Source of the DNA: Heterodera schachtii
Taxonomy: Eukaryota; Nematoda; Chromadorea; Rhabditida; Heteroderidae
Direction of reading: 5' to 3'
Length of the DNA: 64,000 nt
Assembly (NCBI GenBank): GCA_023374025.1
Contig: SIJG01000007.1
Coordinates: forward strand, 2,422,636 to 2,486,635
The translations under genes were made by a program, and so were the position numbers. The notes below the pieces were generated by a model. The model saw nothing but the letters and a program-made list of their open reading frames with translations. It did no database searches and had not been told where the DNA came from. The stretch's first letter is position 1. Each line of letters begins with the position of its first letter. Of this stretch, positions 21,397 through 34,103 are shown piece by piece.

Positions 21397-22415
21397 ATGG
21401 CTTCCTTGAGACATGCTTTTGGGCAAACCTATGGTGCTGAATCGTTATATAAAAACCATCAAAAAGGGCGTTATATAAAAAACCATCAAATGAAAAATGT
21501 CAACATAAAACTGTCCATAACTTTTGTTAAGGTCAACCAAATTAGACATTCTTGGTATTGTTCGATAGCTCTAACATTTCTCTACTAGCTCATCTAAATT
21601 TTAAAAAATTTGGCCAAGTTTGAGCAAAGTTATGGCCAAACGTACCCAAGGCATCGGATTTTCATACGTTTCTGGCCATAACATTTTCTAAACCCAATGA
21701 AATTTTTTGAAATTTTGCAGGCTAATAGAGGACACTTAGGGCTTTCGAGTGATATCAAGCTTTCTTAATTTTGTTGTTTTTGAGAAAGTTCTGATCAGAA
21801 TTTTGGGTGATCAAAATAATTTTATTTTTAATTAAAAAATTTCTGTTAGAAATTATTTTTATTTTTTATTTTATTGTTATTATTCGATAACTCTATGTGT
21901 CCTCTTTTAGCCTGCAAAATTTCAAAAAATTTCATCGGGTTTAAAAAAAGTTATGGCCAAAAACGTATGAAAACCCGGTGCCTTGGGTACTTTTGGCCAT
22001 AACTTTGCTCAAACTTGGCCAAATTTTTTAAAATTTAGATGATCTAATAGAGACATGTTAAGGCTATCGAACCATACAAAGAATGTCTAATTTAGTTGAC
22101 ATTGACAAAAGTTATGGACAGTTTTATGTTGACATTTTTCATTTGATGGTTTTTTATATAACGCCCTTTTTGATGGTTTTTATATAACGACATAGCACCA
22201 AACCTATGGGCTTGGTTCTTCGCGAGAATTTTACGCCAGAAGACCTTGAAGCGCATGTGTTCTCGAAGTCAAGTAGAAAATTTTGCAAATTTTAGAAAGA
22301 ACAAAATTAACTTTTTTGCCATTTTTAAGATTCGCTCACTCCTCCTTTTAATTATTACCGTGCCTCAATGCGCGCGGTCTACTCTGGAGACAATTCTCAG
22401 CGGCCGTTCATCAGG
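21397..22415 (+). other. Possible small gene interrupted by a foldback transposon
   Basis: Coding-like, GC-richer sequence lies on both sides of a MITE: ATGGCTTCCTTGAGACATGC at 21397 up to the element, then CTTGGTTCTTCGCGAG to about 22262, and a further patch at 22365-22415 ending CATCAG before GTAAAA. Joining the flanks across the element gives short open frames (one has ARILRQKTLKRMC), but I could not select one reading, and no family is recognisable. It may be a broken gene. Confidence 0.25.
21432..22200. mobile_element. Foldback MITE with TGGTGCT...GCACCA ends and AACCTA target duplication
   Basis: Arms of roughly 370 bp are near-perfect inverted repeats. The left arm runs TGGTGCTGAATCGTTATATA..., and the right arm ends ...TATATAACGACATAGCACCA. 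Shared inner blocks include 'aaaaagggcgttatata', 'acataaaactgtccataac' and 'aaagttatggcca' with their complements. AACCTA is present immediately outside both ends (21426-21431 and 22201-22206). No transposase is encoded. A related, shorter element lies at 50493-50803. Confidence 0.85.
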
Positions 22416-23389
22416 TAAAAAAGCTATATTATTTGAAAAAATTAAATTAATTTTATTAATTTTTTCAACCTTTACAATTAGATTAAATCAATGCAATGCT
22501 TTTTATCATTGTGGGATTTTCGGTTTTAAATCAGGGTTCGGATCTGTCCTTATTTATAAGATTTTATTTGGAGGGTCCAAACCTTACAAAATAAAAATGT
22601 CCTTATTTGTAAGATTTGTCCTTATTTCGGGCTATTGTTCTTATTTCTTAAATATATTCATAATTTTGAAATTTATGGCCAAATGTTCTTATTTTCAAAA
22701 TCTGTTAACAAATCGCATTAAAAATTATTAAAAAAATTTCCCGGTGGCGCCGCGCCTATCGGCGCCACCAGGTGCACCTCTCCAACCAACCAAAATTTTT
22801 TGAAAAAACGCGCCGCAAAAAAGGCATTTTTAAAGGCAAGAAAAATCGTCGCTTGGTTGCAAAAATTGGGCTTTTTGATGCAAATCTGTTCACAAATCAG
22901 AACGAAATTACAAAAAAATTCTCCGGCGGCGCCTATCGGCACCGCCGGACCCCCTCCCTTCGCCCATTTCCAAAAAGTTTTCTTGAACAATGCGGCGCAA
23001 AAAAATTGTTAAAAATCTGTTTTTTTGATCTGAATACACTAAAATTTATGCTTGCTCATTTTCTCCCCTAAATTGTTAAAAATGATCATGGGAGGTGAAA
23101 AATATAATATTTGATACATTTTTGATCGAAAAAATTTAAAAAATAATTGATTTGAAGCAATTTTGCGAAATGTTCTTATTTTGACCATAAAATCTTATTT
23201 TTTGGCCTTGAAGTTCTTATTTTGATTCGATCCGAACCCTGTTTTAAAGTGTTAATATTATATTTTCCTTTGCAGGGTAATAGCTGAGAAGAAGCTGCAA
23301 TTATGTTTAAATTTTCTTCCCATTTTGTTGCATTTGAAATTTTTCGATATTCCTATTTTGCGTTCCAATTTTTGCAAAATTAATTCATA
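22416..23389. other. Non-coding stretch occupied mainly by a hAT-like element
   Basis: Apart from the element at 22532-23241, this is AT-rich DNA leading into the satellite. A splice-acceptor-like TTTGCAG lies at 23270-23276, but no supported exon follows it. Confidence 0.4.
22532..23241. mobile_element. hAT-like non-autonomous element, CAGGGTTCGGATC termini
   Basis: The terminal inverted repeats are CAGGGTTCGGATC at the left end and GATCCGAACCCTG at the right. Flanks are TTTTAAAT (22524-22531) and TTTTAAAG (23242-23249), an 8-base duplication with one mismatch. An 8-base duplication with CAGGG-type ends is typical of hAT transposons. The interior carries two GC-rich hairpin units of about 180 bp (near 22740 and 22920: GGCGCC.TATCGGC.CCGCC) also found at 59262-59460. 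No transposase reading frame is present. Confidence 0.75.
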
Positions 23390-26300
23390 AATATTTTTCA
23401 GAAAGGGCTCTGAAACGCACCAAATTTTATTTACAAGTTAAATAAGGCTCTCTGATGCTTTTTCTATCAATAAGAAAGGTGAATAAAATTTTAAAAATTT
23501 TTTAATTGCCTTTTAAATATGCCAAAAAATTTAGGCTTAAATTTTTTAGTGAAAATTCGATCACTCATAATTTTTTGCTAATTGATCAGAAGCGTACGAA
23601 ACTTTGCAGGGATACTCCCCGGTATAGGATTAACTTACACTGAAATGAGCGCCGAGCTAGCTGGCTTTAAAAAATTTTCGAAAATCCGAGTCTTTCGTTT
23701 TTATTTATTTTTTGCAAAATTAATTCATAATATTTTTTCAGAGAGTGATCTGAAACGCACCAAACTTTATTTACAAGATAAATAAGGCTCTCTGATGCTA
23801 TTTCTATCAAAAAGGGAGCTGAATAAAATTTTTAATTGCTTTTTAAAGATGCCAAAAAGTTTAGGCTTAACTTTTTAGTGAAACTTCAATCACTCATAAT
23901 TTTTCGAGTAGGGATCAGAAAAACCCCAGACTGTAAGAGGACTAACTTAAACTGAAAAATATGGTCCATAATTGGTTTTCGAAATTTTTAGAAATTCTGA
24001 GTTTTTCATTAATTATTTATTTTTTTTGCAAAATTAATTCATAAGTATTTTCACAGAAACTGCTCTGAAACGCACCAAACTTTATTTACAAGATAAATAA
24101 GGCTTCCTGATGCTATTTCTATCAAATAAGGAGATGAATAAAATTTTTAAAAATTTTTAATTGCTTTTTAAATATGCGAAAAAGTTTAGGCTTACCTTTT
24201 TAGTGAAACTTCAATCACTCATAATTTTTCGAGTAGGGATCAGAAAAACCCCAGACTGTAAGAGGACTAACTTAAACTGAAAAATATGGTCCATAATTGG
24301 TTTTCGAAATTTTTAGAAATTCTGAGTTTTTCATTAATTATTTATTTTTTTTGCAAAATTAATTCATAAGTATTTTTACAGAAACTGCTCTGAAACGCAC
24401 CAAACTTTATTTACAAGATAAATAAGGCTCCCTGATGCTTTTTCTATCAAAAAGGGAGCTGAATATAATTTTTAAAAATTTTTTAATTGCCTTTTAAATA
24501 TGCCAAAAAGTTTAGGCTTAACTTTTTAGTGAAACTTCAATCACTCATAATTTTTCGAGTAGGGGATCAGAAAATCCCAGATTTTGCAGGCATACGTCTC
24601 TGTGAGAGGACTAACTTAAACTGAAAAATATGGTCCATAATTGGTTTTCGAAATTTTTAGAAATTCTGAGTTTTTCATTAATTATTTATTTTTTTTGCAA
24701 AATTAATTCATAAGTATTTTTACAGAAACTGCTCTGAAACGCACCAAACTTTATTTACAAGATAAATAAGGCTCCCTGATGCTTTTTCTATCAAAAAGGG
24801 AGCTGAATATAATTTTTAAAAATTTTTTAATTGCCTTTTAAATATGCCAAAAAGTTTAGGCTTAACTTTTTAGTGAAACTTCAATCACTCATAATTTTTC
24901 GAGTAGGGGATCAGAAAATCCCAGATTTTGCAGGCATACGTCTCTGTGAGAGGACTAACTTAAACTGAAAAAATATGATTCATAATTGGTTTTCAAAATT
25001 TTAGAAATTCTGAGTTTTTCATTAATTATTTATTTTTTTTTGCAAAATTAATTCATAAGTATTTTTACAGAAACTGCTCTGAAACGCACCAAAATTTATA
25101 CCCATGTTATATAAGGCACTCTGATGCTTTTTCTATTAAATAAGGAGATGAATAAAATTTTTAAAAAATTTTTAATTGCCTTTTATATATGCCAAAAAGT
25201 TTAGGCTTAACTTTTTAGTGAAACTTCAATCACTCATAATTTTTCGAGTAGGGATCAGAAAAATCCCAGATTTTGCAGGCATACTTCTCTGTAAGAGGAC
25301 TAACTTAAACTGAAAAAATATGGTCCATAATTGGTTTTCAAAATTTTAGAAATTCTGAGTTTTTCATTAATTATTTATTTTTTTTTTGCAAAATTAATTC
25401 ATAAGTATTTTTACAGAAACTGCTCTGAAACGCACCAAACTTTATTTACAAGATAAATAAGGCTCCCTGATGCTTTTTCTATCAAAAAGGGAGCTGAATA
25501 TAATTTTTAAAAATTTTTTAATTGCCTTTTAAATATGCCAAAAAGTTTAGGCTTAACTTTTTAGTGAAACTTCAATCACTCATGATTTTTCGAGTAGGGG
25601 ATCAGAAAATCCCAGATTTTGCAGGCATACGTCTCTGTGAGAGGACTAACTTAAACTGAAAAAATATGATTCATAATTGGTTTTCAAAATTTTAGAAATT
25701 CTGAGTTTTTCATTAATTATTTATTTTTTTTTGCAAAATTAATTCATAAGTATTTTTACAGAAACTGCTCTGAAACGCACCAAAATTTATACCCATGTTA
25801 TATAAGGCACTCTGATGCTTTTTCTATTAAATAAGGAGATGAATAAAATTTTTAAAAAATTTTTAATTGCCTTTTATATATGCCAAAAAGTTTAGGCTTA
25901 ACTTTTTAGTGAAACTTCAATCACTCATAATTTTTCGAGTAGGGGATCAGAAAATCCCAGATTTTGCAGGCATACGTCTCTGTGAGAGGACTAACTTAAA
26001 CTGAAAAAATATGATTCATAATTGGTTTTCAAAATTTTAGAAATTCTGAGTTTTTCATTAATTATTTATTTTTTTTTGCAAAATTAATTCATAAGTATTT
26101 TTACAGAAACTGCTCTGAAACGCACCAAAATTTATACCCATGTTATATAAGGCACTCTGATGCTTTTTCTATTAAATAAGGAGATGAATAAAATTTTTAA
26201 AAAATTTTTAATTGCCTTTTATATATGCCAAAAAGTTTAGGCTTAACTTTTTAGTGAAACTTCAATCACTCATAATTTTTCGAGTAGGGATCAGAAAAAT

Positions 26301-29300
26301 CCCAGATTTTGCAGGCAAACTTCTCTGTAAGAGGACTAACTTAAACTGAAAAAATATGTTCCATAATTGGTTTTCAAAATTTTAGAAATTCTGAGTTTTT
26401 CATTAATTATTTATTTTTTTTTTGCAAAATTAATTCATAAGTATTTTTACAGAAACTGCTCTGAAACGCACCAAACTTTATTTACAAGATAAATAAGGCT
26501 CCCTGATGCTTTTTCTATCAAAAAGGGAGCTGAATATAATTTTTAAAAATTTTTTAATTGCCTTTTAAATATGCCAAAAAGTTTAGGCTTAACTTTTTAG
26601 TGAAACTTCAATCACTCATAATTTTTCGAGTAGGGATCAGAAAAATCCCAGATTTTGCAGGCAAACTTCTCTGTAAGAGGACTAACTTAAACTGAAAAAA
26701 TATGGTCCATAATTGGTTTTCAAAATTTTAGAAATTCTGAGTTTTTCATTAATTATTTATTTTTTTTTTGCAAAATTAATTCATAAGTATTTTTACAGAA
26801 ACTGCTCTGAAACGCACCAAAATTTATACACATGTTATATAAGGCACTCTGATGCTTTTTCTATTAAATAAGGAGATGAATAAAATTTTTAAAAAATTTT
26901 TAATTGCTTTTTAAATATGCGAAAAAGTTTAGGCTTACCTTTTTAGTGAAACTTCAATCACTCATAATTTTTCGAGTAGGGATCAGAAAAATCCCAGATT
27001 TTGCAGGCATACTTCTCTGTAAGAGGACTAACGACTAACTTAAACTGAAAAAATATGGTCCATAATTGGTTTTCAAAATTTTAGAAATTCTGAGTTTTTC
27101 ATTAATTATTTATTTTTTTTTGCAAAATTAATTCATAAGTATTTTTTCAGAAAGGGCTCTGAAACGCACCAAACTTTATTTACAAGATAAATAAGGCTCC
27201 CTGATGCTTTTTCTATCAAAAAGGGAGCTGAATAAAATTTTTAAAAATTTTTTAATTGCCTTTTAAATATGCCAAAAAGTTTAGGCTTAACTTTTTAGTG
27301 AAACTTCAATCACTCATAATTTTTCGAGTAGGGATCAGAAAAATCCCAGATTTTGCAGGCATACTTCTCTGTAAGAGGACTAACTTAAACTGAAAAAATA
27401 TGGTCCATAATTGGTTTTCAAAATTTTAGAAATTCTGAGTTTTTCATTAATTATTTATTTTTTTTTTGCAAAATTAATTCATAAGTATTTTTACAGAAAC
27501 TGCTCTGAAACGCACCAAAATTTATACACATGTTATATAAGGCACTCTGATGCTTTTTCTATTAAATAAGGAGATGAATAAAATTTTTAAAAAATTTTTA
27601 ATTGCTTTTTAAATATGCGAAAAAGTTTAGGCTTACCTTTTTAGTGAAACTTCAATCACTCATAATTTTTCGAGTAGGGATCAGAAAAATCCCAGATTTT
27701 GCAGGCATACTTCTCTGTAAGAGGACTAACGACTAACTTAAACTGAAAAAATATGTTCCATAATTGGTTTTCAAAATTTTAGAAATTCTGAGTTTTTCAT
27801 TAATTATTTATTTTTTTTTGCAAAATTAATTCATAAGTATTTTTACAGAAACTGCTCTGAAACGCACCAAACTTTATTTACAAGATAAATAAGGCTCCCT
27901 GATGCTTTTTCTATCAAAAAGGGAGCTGAATATAATTTTTAAAAATTTTTTAATTGCCTTTTAAATATGCCAAAAAGTTTAGGCTTAACTTTTTAGTGAA
28001 ACTTCAATCACTCATAATTTTTCGAGTAGGGATCAGAAAAATCCCAGATTTTGCAGGCAAACTTCTCTGTAAGAGGACTAACTTAAACTGAAAAAATATG
28101 GTCCATAATTGGTTTTCAAAATTTTAGAAATTCTGAGTTTTTCATTAATTATTTATTTTTTTTTTGCAAAATTAATTCATAAGTATTTTTAGAGAAACTG
28201 CTCTGAAACGCACCAAAATTTATACACATGTTATATAAGGCACTCTGAAGCTTTTTCTATTAAATAAGGAGATGAATAAAATTTTTAAAAAATTTTTAAT
28301 TGCTTTTTAAATATGCGAAAAAGTTTAGGCTTACCTTTTTAGTGAAACTTCAATCACTCATAATTTTTCGAGTAGGGATCAGAAAAATCCCAGATTTTGC
28401 AGGCATACTTCTCTGTAAGAGGACTAACGACTAACTTAAACTGAAAAAATATGGTCCATAATTGGTTTTCAAAATTTTAGAAATTCTGAGTTTTTCATTA
28501 ATTATTTATTTTTTTTTTGCAAAATTAATTCATAAGTATTTTTACAGAAACTGCTCTGAAACGCACCAAAATTTATACCCATGTTATATAAGGCACTCTG
28601 ATGCTTTTTCTATTAAATAAGGAGATGAATAAAATTTTTAAAAAATTTTTAATTGCCTTTTATATATGCCAAAAAGTTTAGGCTTAACTTTTTAGTGAAA
28701 CTTCAATCACTCATAATTTTTCGAGTAGGGATCAGAAAAATCCCAGATTTTGCAGGCAAACTTCTCTGTAAGAGGACTAACTTAAACTGAAAAAATATGG
28801 TCCATAATTGGTTTTCAAAATTTTAGAAATTCTGAGTTTTTCATTAATTATTTATTTTTTTTTTGCAAAATTAATTCATAAGTATTTTTACAGAAACTGC
28901 TCTGAAACGCACCAAACTTTATTTACAAGATAAATAAGGCTCCCTGATGCTTTTTCTATCAAAAAGGGAGCTGAATATAATTTTTAAAAATTTTTTAATT
29001 GCCTTTTAAATATGCCAAAAAGTTTAGGCTTAACTTTTTAGTGAAACTTCAATCACTCATAATTTTTCGAGTAGGGATCAGAAAAATCCCAGATTTTGCA
29101 GGCATACTTCTCTGTAAGAGGACTAACTTAAACTGAAAAAATATGGTCCATAATTGGTTTTCAAAATTTTAGAAATTCTGAGTTTTTCATTAATTATTTA
29201 TTTTTTTTTTGCAAAATTAATTCATAAGTATTTTCACAGAAACTGCTCTGAAACGCACCAAAATTTATACCCATGTTATATAAGGCACTCTGATGCTTTT

Positions 29301-32130
29301 TCTATTAAATAAGGAGATGAATAAAATTTTTAAAAAATTTTTAATTGCTTTTTAAATATGCGAAAAAGTTTAGGCTTACCTTTTTAGTGAAACTTCAATC
29401 ACTCATAATTTTTCGAGTAGGGATCAGAAAAATCCCAGATTTTGCAGGCATACTTCTCTGTAAGAGGACTAACGACTAACTTAAACTGAAAAAATATGGT
29501 CCATAATTGGTTTTCAAAATTTTAGAAATTCTGAGTTTTTCATTAATTATTTATTTTTTTTTGCAAAATTAATTCATAAGTATTTTTACAGAAACTGCTC
29601 TGAAACGCACCAAAATTTATACCCATGTTATATAAGGCACTCTGATGCTTTTTCTATTAAATAAGGAGATGAATAAAATTTTTAAAAAATTTTTAATTGC
29701 CTTTATATATGCCAAAAAGTTTAGGCTTAACTTTTTAGTGAAACTTCAATCACTCATAATTTTTCGAGTAGGGATCAGAAAAATCCCAGATTTTGCAGGC
29801 AAACTTCTCTGTAAGAGGACTAACGACTAACTTAAACTGAAAAAATAAGGTCCATAATTGGTTTTCAAAATTTTAGAAATTCTGAGTTTTTCATTAATTA
29901 TTTATTTTTTTTTTGCAAAATTAATTCATAAGTATTTTTACAGAGAGTGATCTGAAACGCACCAAACTTTATTTACAAGATAAATAAGGCTCCCTGATGC
30001 TTTTTCTATCAAAAGGGAGCTGAATAAAATTTTAAAAAATTTTTTAATTGCCTTTTAAATATGCAAAAAAGTTTAGGCTTAACTTTTTAGTGAAACTTCA
30101 ATCACTCATAATTTTTCGAGTAGGGATCAGAAAAATCCCAGATTTTGCAGGCATACTTCTCTGTAAGAGGACTAACTTAAACTGAAAAAATAAGGTCCAT
30201 AATTGGTTTTCAAAATTTTAGAAATTCTGAGTTTTTCATTAATTATTTATTTTTTTTTTGCAAAATTAATTCATAAGTATTTTTACAGAAACTGCTCTGA
30301 AACGCACCAAAATTTATACACATGTTATATAAGGCACTCTGATGCTTTTTCTATTAAATAAGGAGATGAATAAAATTTTTAAAAAATTTTTAATTGCTTT
30401 TTAAATATGCGAAAAAGTTTAGGCTTACCTTTTTAGTGAAACTTCAATCACTCATAATTTTTCGAGTAGGGATCAGAAAAATCCCAGATTTTGCAGGCAT
30501 ACTTCTCTGTAAGAGGACTAACGACTAACTTAAACTGAAAAAATATGGTCCATAATTGGTTTTCAAAATTTTAGAAATTCTGAGTTTTTCATTAATTATT
30601 TATTTTTTTTTGCAAAATTAATTCATAAGTATTTTTACAGAAACTGCTCTGAAACGCACCAAAATTTATACCCATGTTATATAAGGCACTCTGATGCTTT
30701 TTCTATTAAATAAGGAGATGAATAAAATTTTTAAAAAATTTTTAATTGCCTTTTATATATGCCAAAAAGTTTAGGCTTAACTTTTTAGTGAAACTTCAAT
30801 CACTCATAATTTTTCGAGTAGGGATCAGAAAAATCCCAGATTTTGCAGGCAAACTTCTCTGTAAGAGGACTAACTTAAACTGAAAAAATATGGTCCATAA
30901 TTGGTTTTCAAAATTTTAGAAATTCTGAGTTTTTCATTAATTATTTATTTTTTTTTGCAAAATTAATTCATAAGTATTTTTACAGAAACTGCTCTGAAAC
31001 GCACCAAACTTTATTTACAAGATAAATAAGGCTCCCTGATGCTTTTTCTATCAAAAAGGGAGCTGAATAAAATTTTTAAAAATTTTTTAATTGCCTTTTA
31101 AATATGCCAAAAAGTTTAGGCTTAACTTTTTAGTGAAACTTCAATCACTCATAATTTTTCGAGTAGGGATCAGAAAAATCCCAGATTTTGCAGGCATACT
31201 TCTCTGTAAGAGGACTAACTTAAACTGAAAAAATATGGTCCATAATTGGTTTTCAAAATTTTAGAAATTCTGAGTTTTTCATTAATTATTTATTTTTTTT
31301 TTGCAAAATTAATTCATAAGTATTTTTACAGAAACTGCTCTGAAACGCACCAAAATTTATACACATGTTATATAAGGCACTCTGATGCTTTTTCTATTAA
31401 ATAAGGGAGATGAATAAAATTTTTAAAAATTTTTAATTGCTTTTTAAATATGCCAAAAAGTTTAGGCTTACCTTTTTAGTGAAACTTCAATCACTCATAA
31501 TTTTTCGAGTAGGGATCAGAAAAATCCCAGATTTTGCAGGCATACTTCTCTGTAAGAGGACTAACTTAAACTGAAAAAATAATGGTCCATAATTGGTTTT
31601 CGAAATTTTTAGAAATTCTGAGTTTTTCATTAATTATTTATTTTTTTTTTGCAAAATTAATTCATAAGTATTTTTACAGAGAGTGATCTGAAACGCACCA
31701 AACTTTATTTACAAGATATATAAGGCTCCCTGATGCTTTTTCTATCAAAAAGGGAGCTGAATAAAATTTTTAATTGCTTTTTAAAGATGCCAAAAAGTTT
31801 AGGCTTAACTTTTTAGTGAAACTTCAATCACTCATAATTTTTCGAGTAGGGATCAGAAAAATCCCAGATTTTGCAGGCATACGTCTCTGTAAGAGGACTA
31901 ACTTAAACTGAAAAAATAAGGTCCATAATTGGTTTTCGAAATTTTTAGAAATTCTGAGTTTTTCATTAATTATTTTATTTTTTTTTGCAAAATTAATTCA
32001 TAAGTATTTTTACAGAGAGTGATCTGAAACGCACCAAACTTTATTTACAAGATAAATAAGGCTCCCTGATGCTTTTTCTATCAAAAAGGGAGCTGAATAA
32101 AATTTTTAAAAATTTTTAATTGCTTTTAAA
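23390..32130. repeat. Satellite array, about 26 monomers of about 345 bp, two alternating subtypes
   Basis: The landmark GAAACTGCTCTGAAACGCACC (or its GAGAGTGATC variant) recurs every 314-353 bp from 23401 to 32020. Subtype A continues CAAACTTTATTTACAAGATA...AAAAAGGGAGCTGAATA; subtype B continues CAAAATTTATACCCATGTTA (or ACACATG)...AAATAAGGAGATGAATA. From the sixth monomer on, A and B mostly alternate (B A B B A B A B A B B A B B A B B A B A A). The outermost monomers (first three and last two) are the most divergent, as expected when unequal exchange homogenises the centre. Some monomers share a GGACTAACGACTAACTT insertion. No open reading frame is conserved between units. Confidence 0.95.
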
Positions 32131-32810
32131 TGCGACAAACGCCAAATATTTGGGGGGCGCTCAACACCGCCCCTCAAATTTGTCGTCTGAGAAGTGTCCC
32201 AAAAATCCACCAAATTATTTTGATCCAAAAATTTTTATTTAAATATTAAAAACATGTTTCTAGGGCTAAATGCGTTCGCTGATCATGAATCCGATATCAG
32301 ATTTTAATTTCAATATTTTTATCTATGATTTTTCATCCATTTTATTCGGGTCTTTCGAATTTAGGTTTAGGATTATAATTAGAGCAAAATAAATGTTAGT
32401 TCGGAATCTACGTACCCAAAAACCCCTAGAAAATAATTTTTTGCCATTTTTCGATTTTTTTCATCTTCCTCTTAAATGTTGGTTAATCCTAAAAAAAGTG
32501 ACGACAAACGACAAATTTACGGTAGATTTTGTCAATTGTGATTGGATGACAATTCACACGACAGAGACAAACGACAAACGGAAAAACGGCTTATTCAAAC
32601 GACAAACGGCATAATTTTTTGTCGTAATGACAAATTCGGAGACAAATGCCAAATTTGTCGTAGTTTGTCGTTCGTAATTGTGATTGGCCCCAGAGCCAAC
32701 TTTATTACTAGAGGATAATGAATCCTCAATTTCACATGAAAATTTCAATTATTTAAATCTTATTTCACTTCTACCTTCTGCTGTTTTCACTTCGCTTTTG
32801 AAATTGTTAT
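32131..32810. repeat. Right edge of the satellite: GACAAACG-rich repeat and small LINE fragment
   Basis: The last monomer breaks into GCGACAAACGCCAAATATTTG. A region at 32500-32690 repeats GACAAACGA in one orientation and TTTGTCGT in the other, with 'attgtgattgg' present twice (32535 and 32676). Next to it, 32690-32760 read on the minus strand encodes EIEDSLSSSNKVGSG, which aligns with the reverse-transcriptase segment ADDLSTSKKVGSG of the LINE at 19.8-20.1 kb, so a small LINE fragment is embedded here. Confidence 0.5.
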
Positions 32811-33085
32811 TCTTGTTTTTATGTTTAAGCATCAAAGACACTTTAACATTTACGAATAGGAATTTGAAAATATTATTTTCAATAGAAAAAGTGGCGAAAA
32901 AAGTTAAAGCATGAAAAAAAATCCAACAATAATTTATCAGGAATTATTAATTAATTTTTATTTTAATTTTATTTCAACCAAAAAAAAAACACGAAAATGA
33001 AAAGTTTTTTTTACGATTTCCCATTTAATTTTGAATACCTTATTTTTATTTATGGCTGCAGTATTGGTGGAACCTATCTTAATTT
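32810..33085 (+). pseudogene. Decayed copy of the 5' flank and first exon of the aspartic protease gene
   Basis: From 'gttattctt' onward this segment aligns with 51605-51885. Shared blocks include 'aagcatcaaa', 'acattaac/tttacgaa', 'agaaaagtggcgaaaaaag', 'caaccaaaaaaaaa' and then the signal-peptide exon. Here the ATG at 32997 is followed by AAAAGTTTTTTTTACG, which is frameshifted against the intact MKNFFALFHLILATVFF coding sequence. 'cagtattggtg' corresponds to the SIGD codons. No propeptide or catalytic exons follow. It is a truncated duplicate. Confidence 0.7.
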
Positions 33086-33529
33086 AAAAATAATTAAAAA
33101 CAACAACTTTAATTAAACTATAAACCCCCAATTAAAAAACGAATAGAAATCATTTTTATGCAAAAAAATCACGAAACAGGCACTTAAAAAGGCAGAAAAA
33201 CCCAAAAAATAGGCATTTAATAAGCACAAAAATCCTAAAATAGGCAAATAAAATTTGCATTTTTAGGTAGCAAAACACATAAAAAAATTCGTCAAAAAAT
33301 GTTATTTTGATTATATTTTAATATAAATGAAATTATATTTCGAACAAGGATATTTATTAAATCAAAATTTTTTGTTTTTTTGGAATCGATCTTGGTAAAT
33401 TTGTGAATTTTAAGGGGGTATTTTTGAAATTTTTTTGGGTTGTTTCTTAGATCATCAGAATTTCTTAATTATTTTTATTATTAAAGATGTAATATTAAAA
33501 AATTATCCAAATCTTTATGTAGATAATCT

Positions 33530-33852
33530 TATTTATGATAAATCCCAATTATTTAATTATTGCATCTTATATAATGTAAGAAAAAAATTATATTAAGTAG
33601 CTTTGGATAATCCTACTGATGACCAATCCCAATTTTTAATTATTGCATCATTATATAAAATGATAAATAATTATATTAAGTAGCTTTGGATAATCCTACT
33701 GATGACCAATCCGAATTTTTTAATTATTTCATCATTATATAAAATGATAAATAATTGTATTAAGTAGATTTGGATAATACTAATGATGACCAATCCGAAT
33801 TTTTTATTATTGCATTATTAAGGAATTTGGATAATTCTACTTATGATCCGTT
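33530..33852. repeat. Tandem repeat, about 107 bp x 3
   Basis: Units contain TTGGATAATCCTACTGATGA followed by CCAATCC(C/G)AATTTTTTAATTATTGCATC, then TTATATAAAATGATAAATAA. The first and last units are the most diverged. It is non-coding. Confidence 0.8.
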
Positions 33853-33982
33853 TTTAAAATCAAATTTTTGCTCCATTTATAAGGCTATATGATTTTCCAT
33901 TTTCATTTTCATAATTACTTTAGTTAATTTCACAATTTTTTTAAATTAAATCTTTTTAAAAAAAAAGATTAATGGTTTATAA

Positions 33983-34103
33983 CAGGGATGGAATTCCTTG
34001 GCACCAAAAAAATTCGGAAGTCGGTATTCCGAGGGCCAAAAATTTTCGGGAGTCGGAATTCCGACCCCAAAAATGTCGGAAGCCGGAATTCCGAGCCATT
34101 CCT
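33983..34103. mobile_element. Small palindromic element with perfect 9-base target duplication
   Basis: The element begins CAGGGATGGAATTCC and ends GGAATTCCGAGCCATTCCT; the inside is blocks of GTCGGAATTCCGA. GGTTTATAA stands immediately outside both ends (33974-33982 and 34104-34112), an exact 9-base duplication. No coding capacity. The duplication size suggests a Mutator-like or hAT-like transposase acting in trans. Confidence 0.75.

Noticed and set aside
22246..22731. Plus-strand frame of 161 codons
   Set aside because: It runs from a coding-like patch straight into the hAT-like element and AT-rich DNA, with no consistent motif.
23390..32130. Regular repeats considered as a CRISPR array
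   Set aside because: The units are about 345 bp, near-identical and contiguous without unique spacers, in eukaryotic DNA; it is a satellite.
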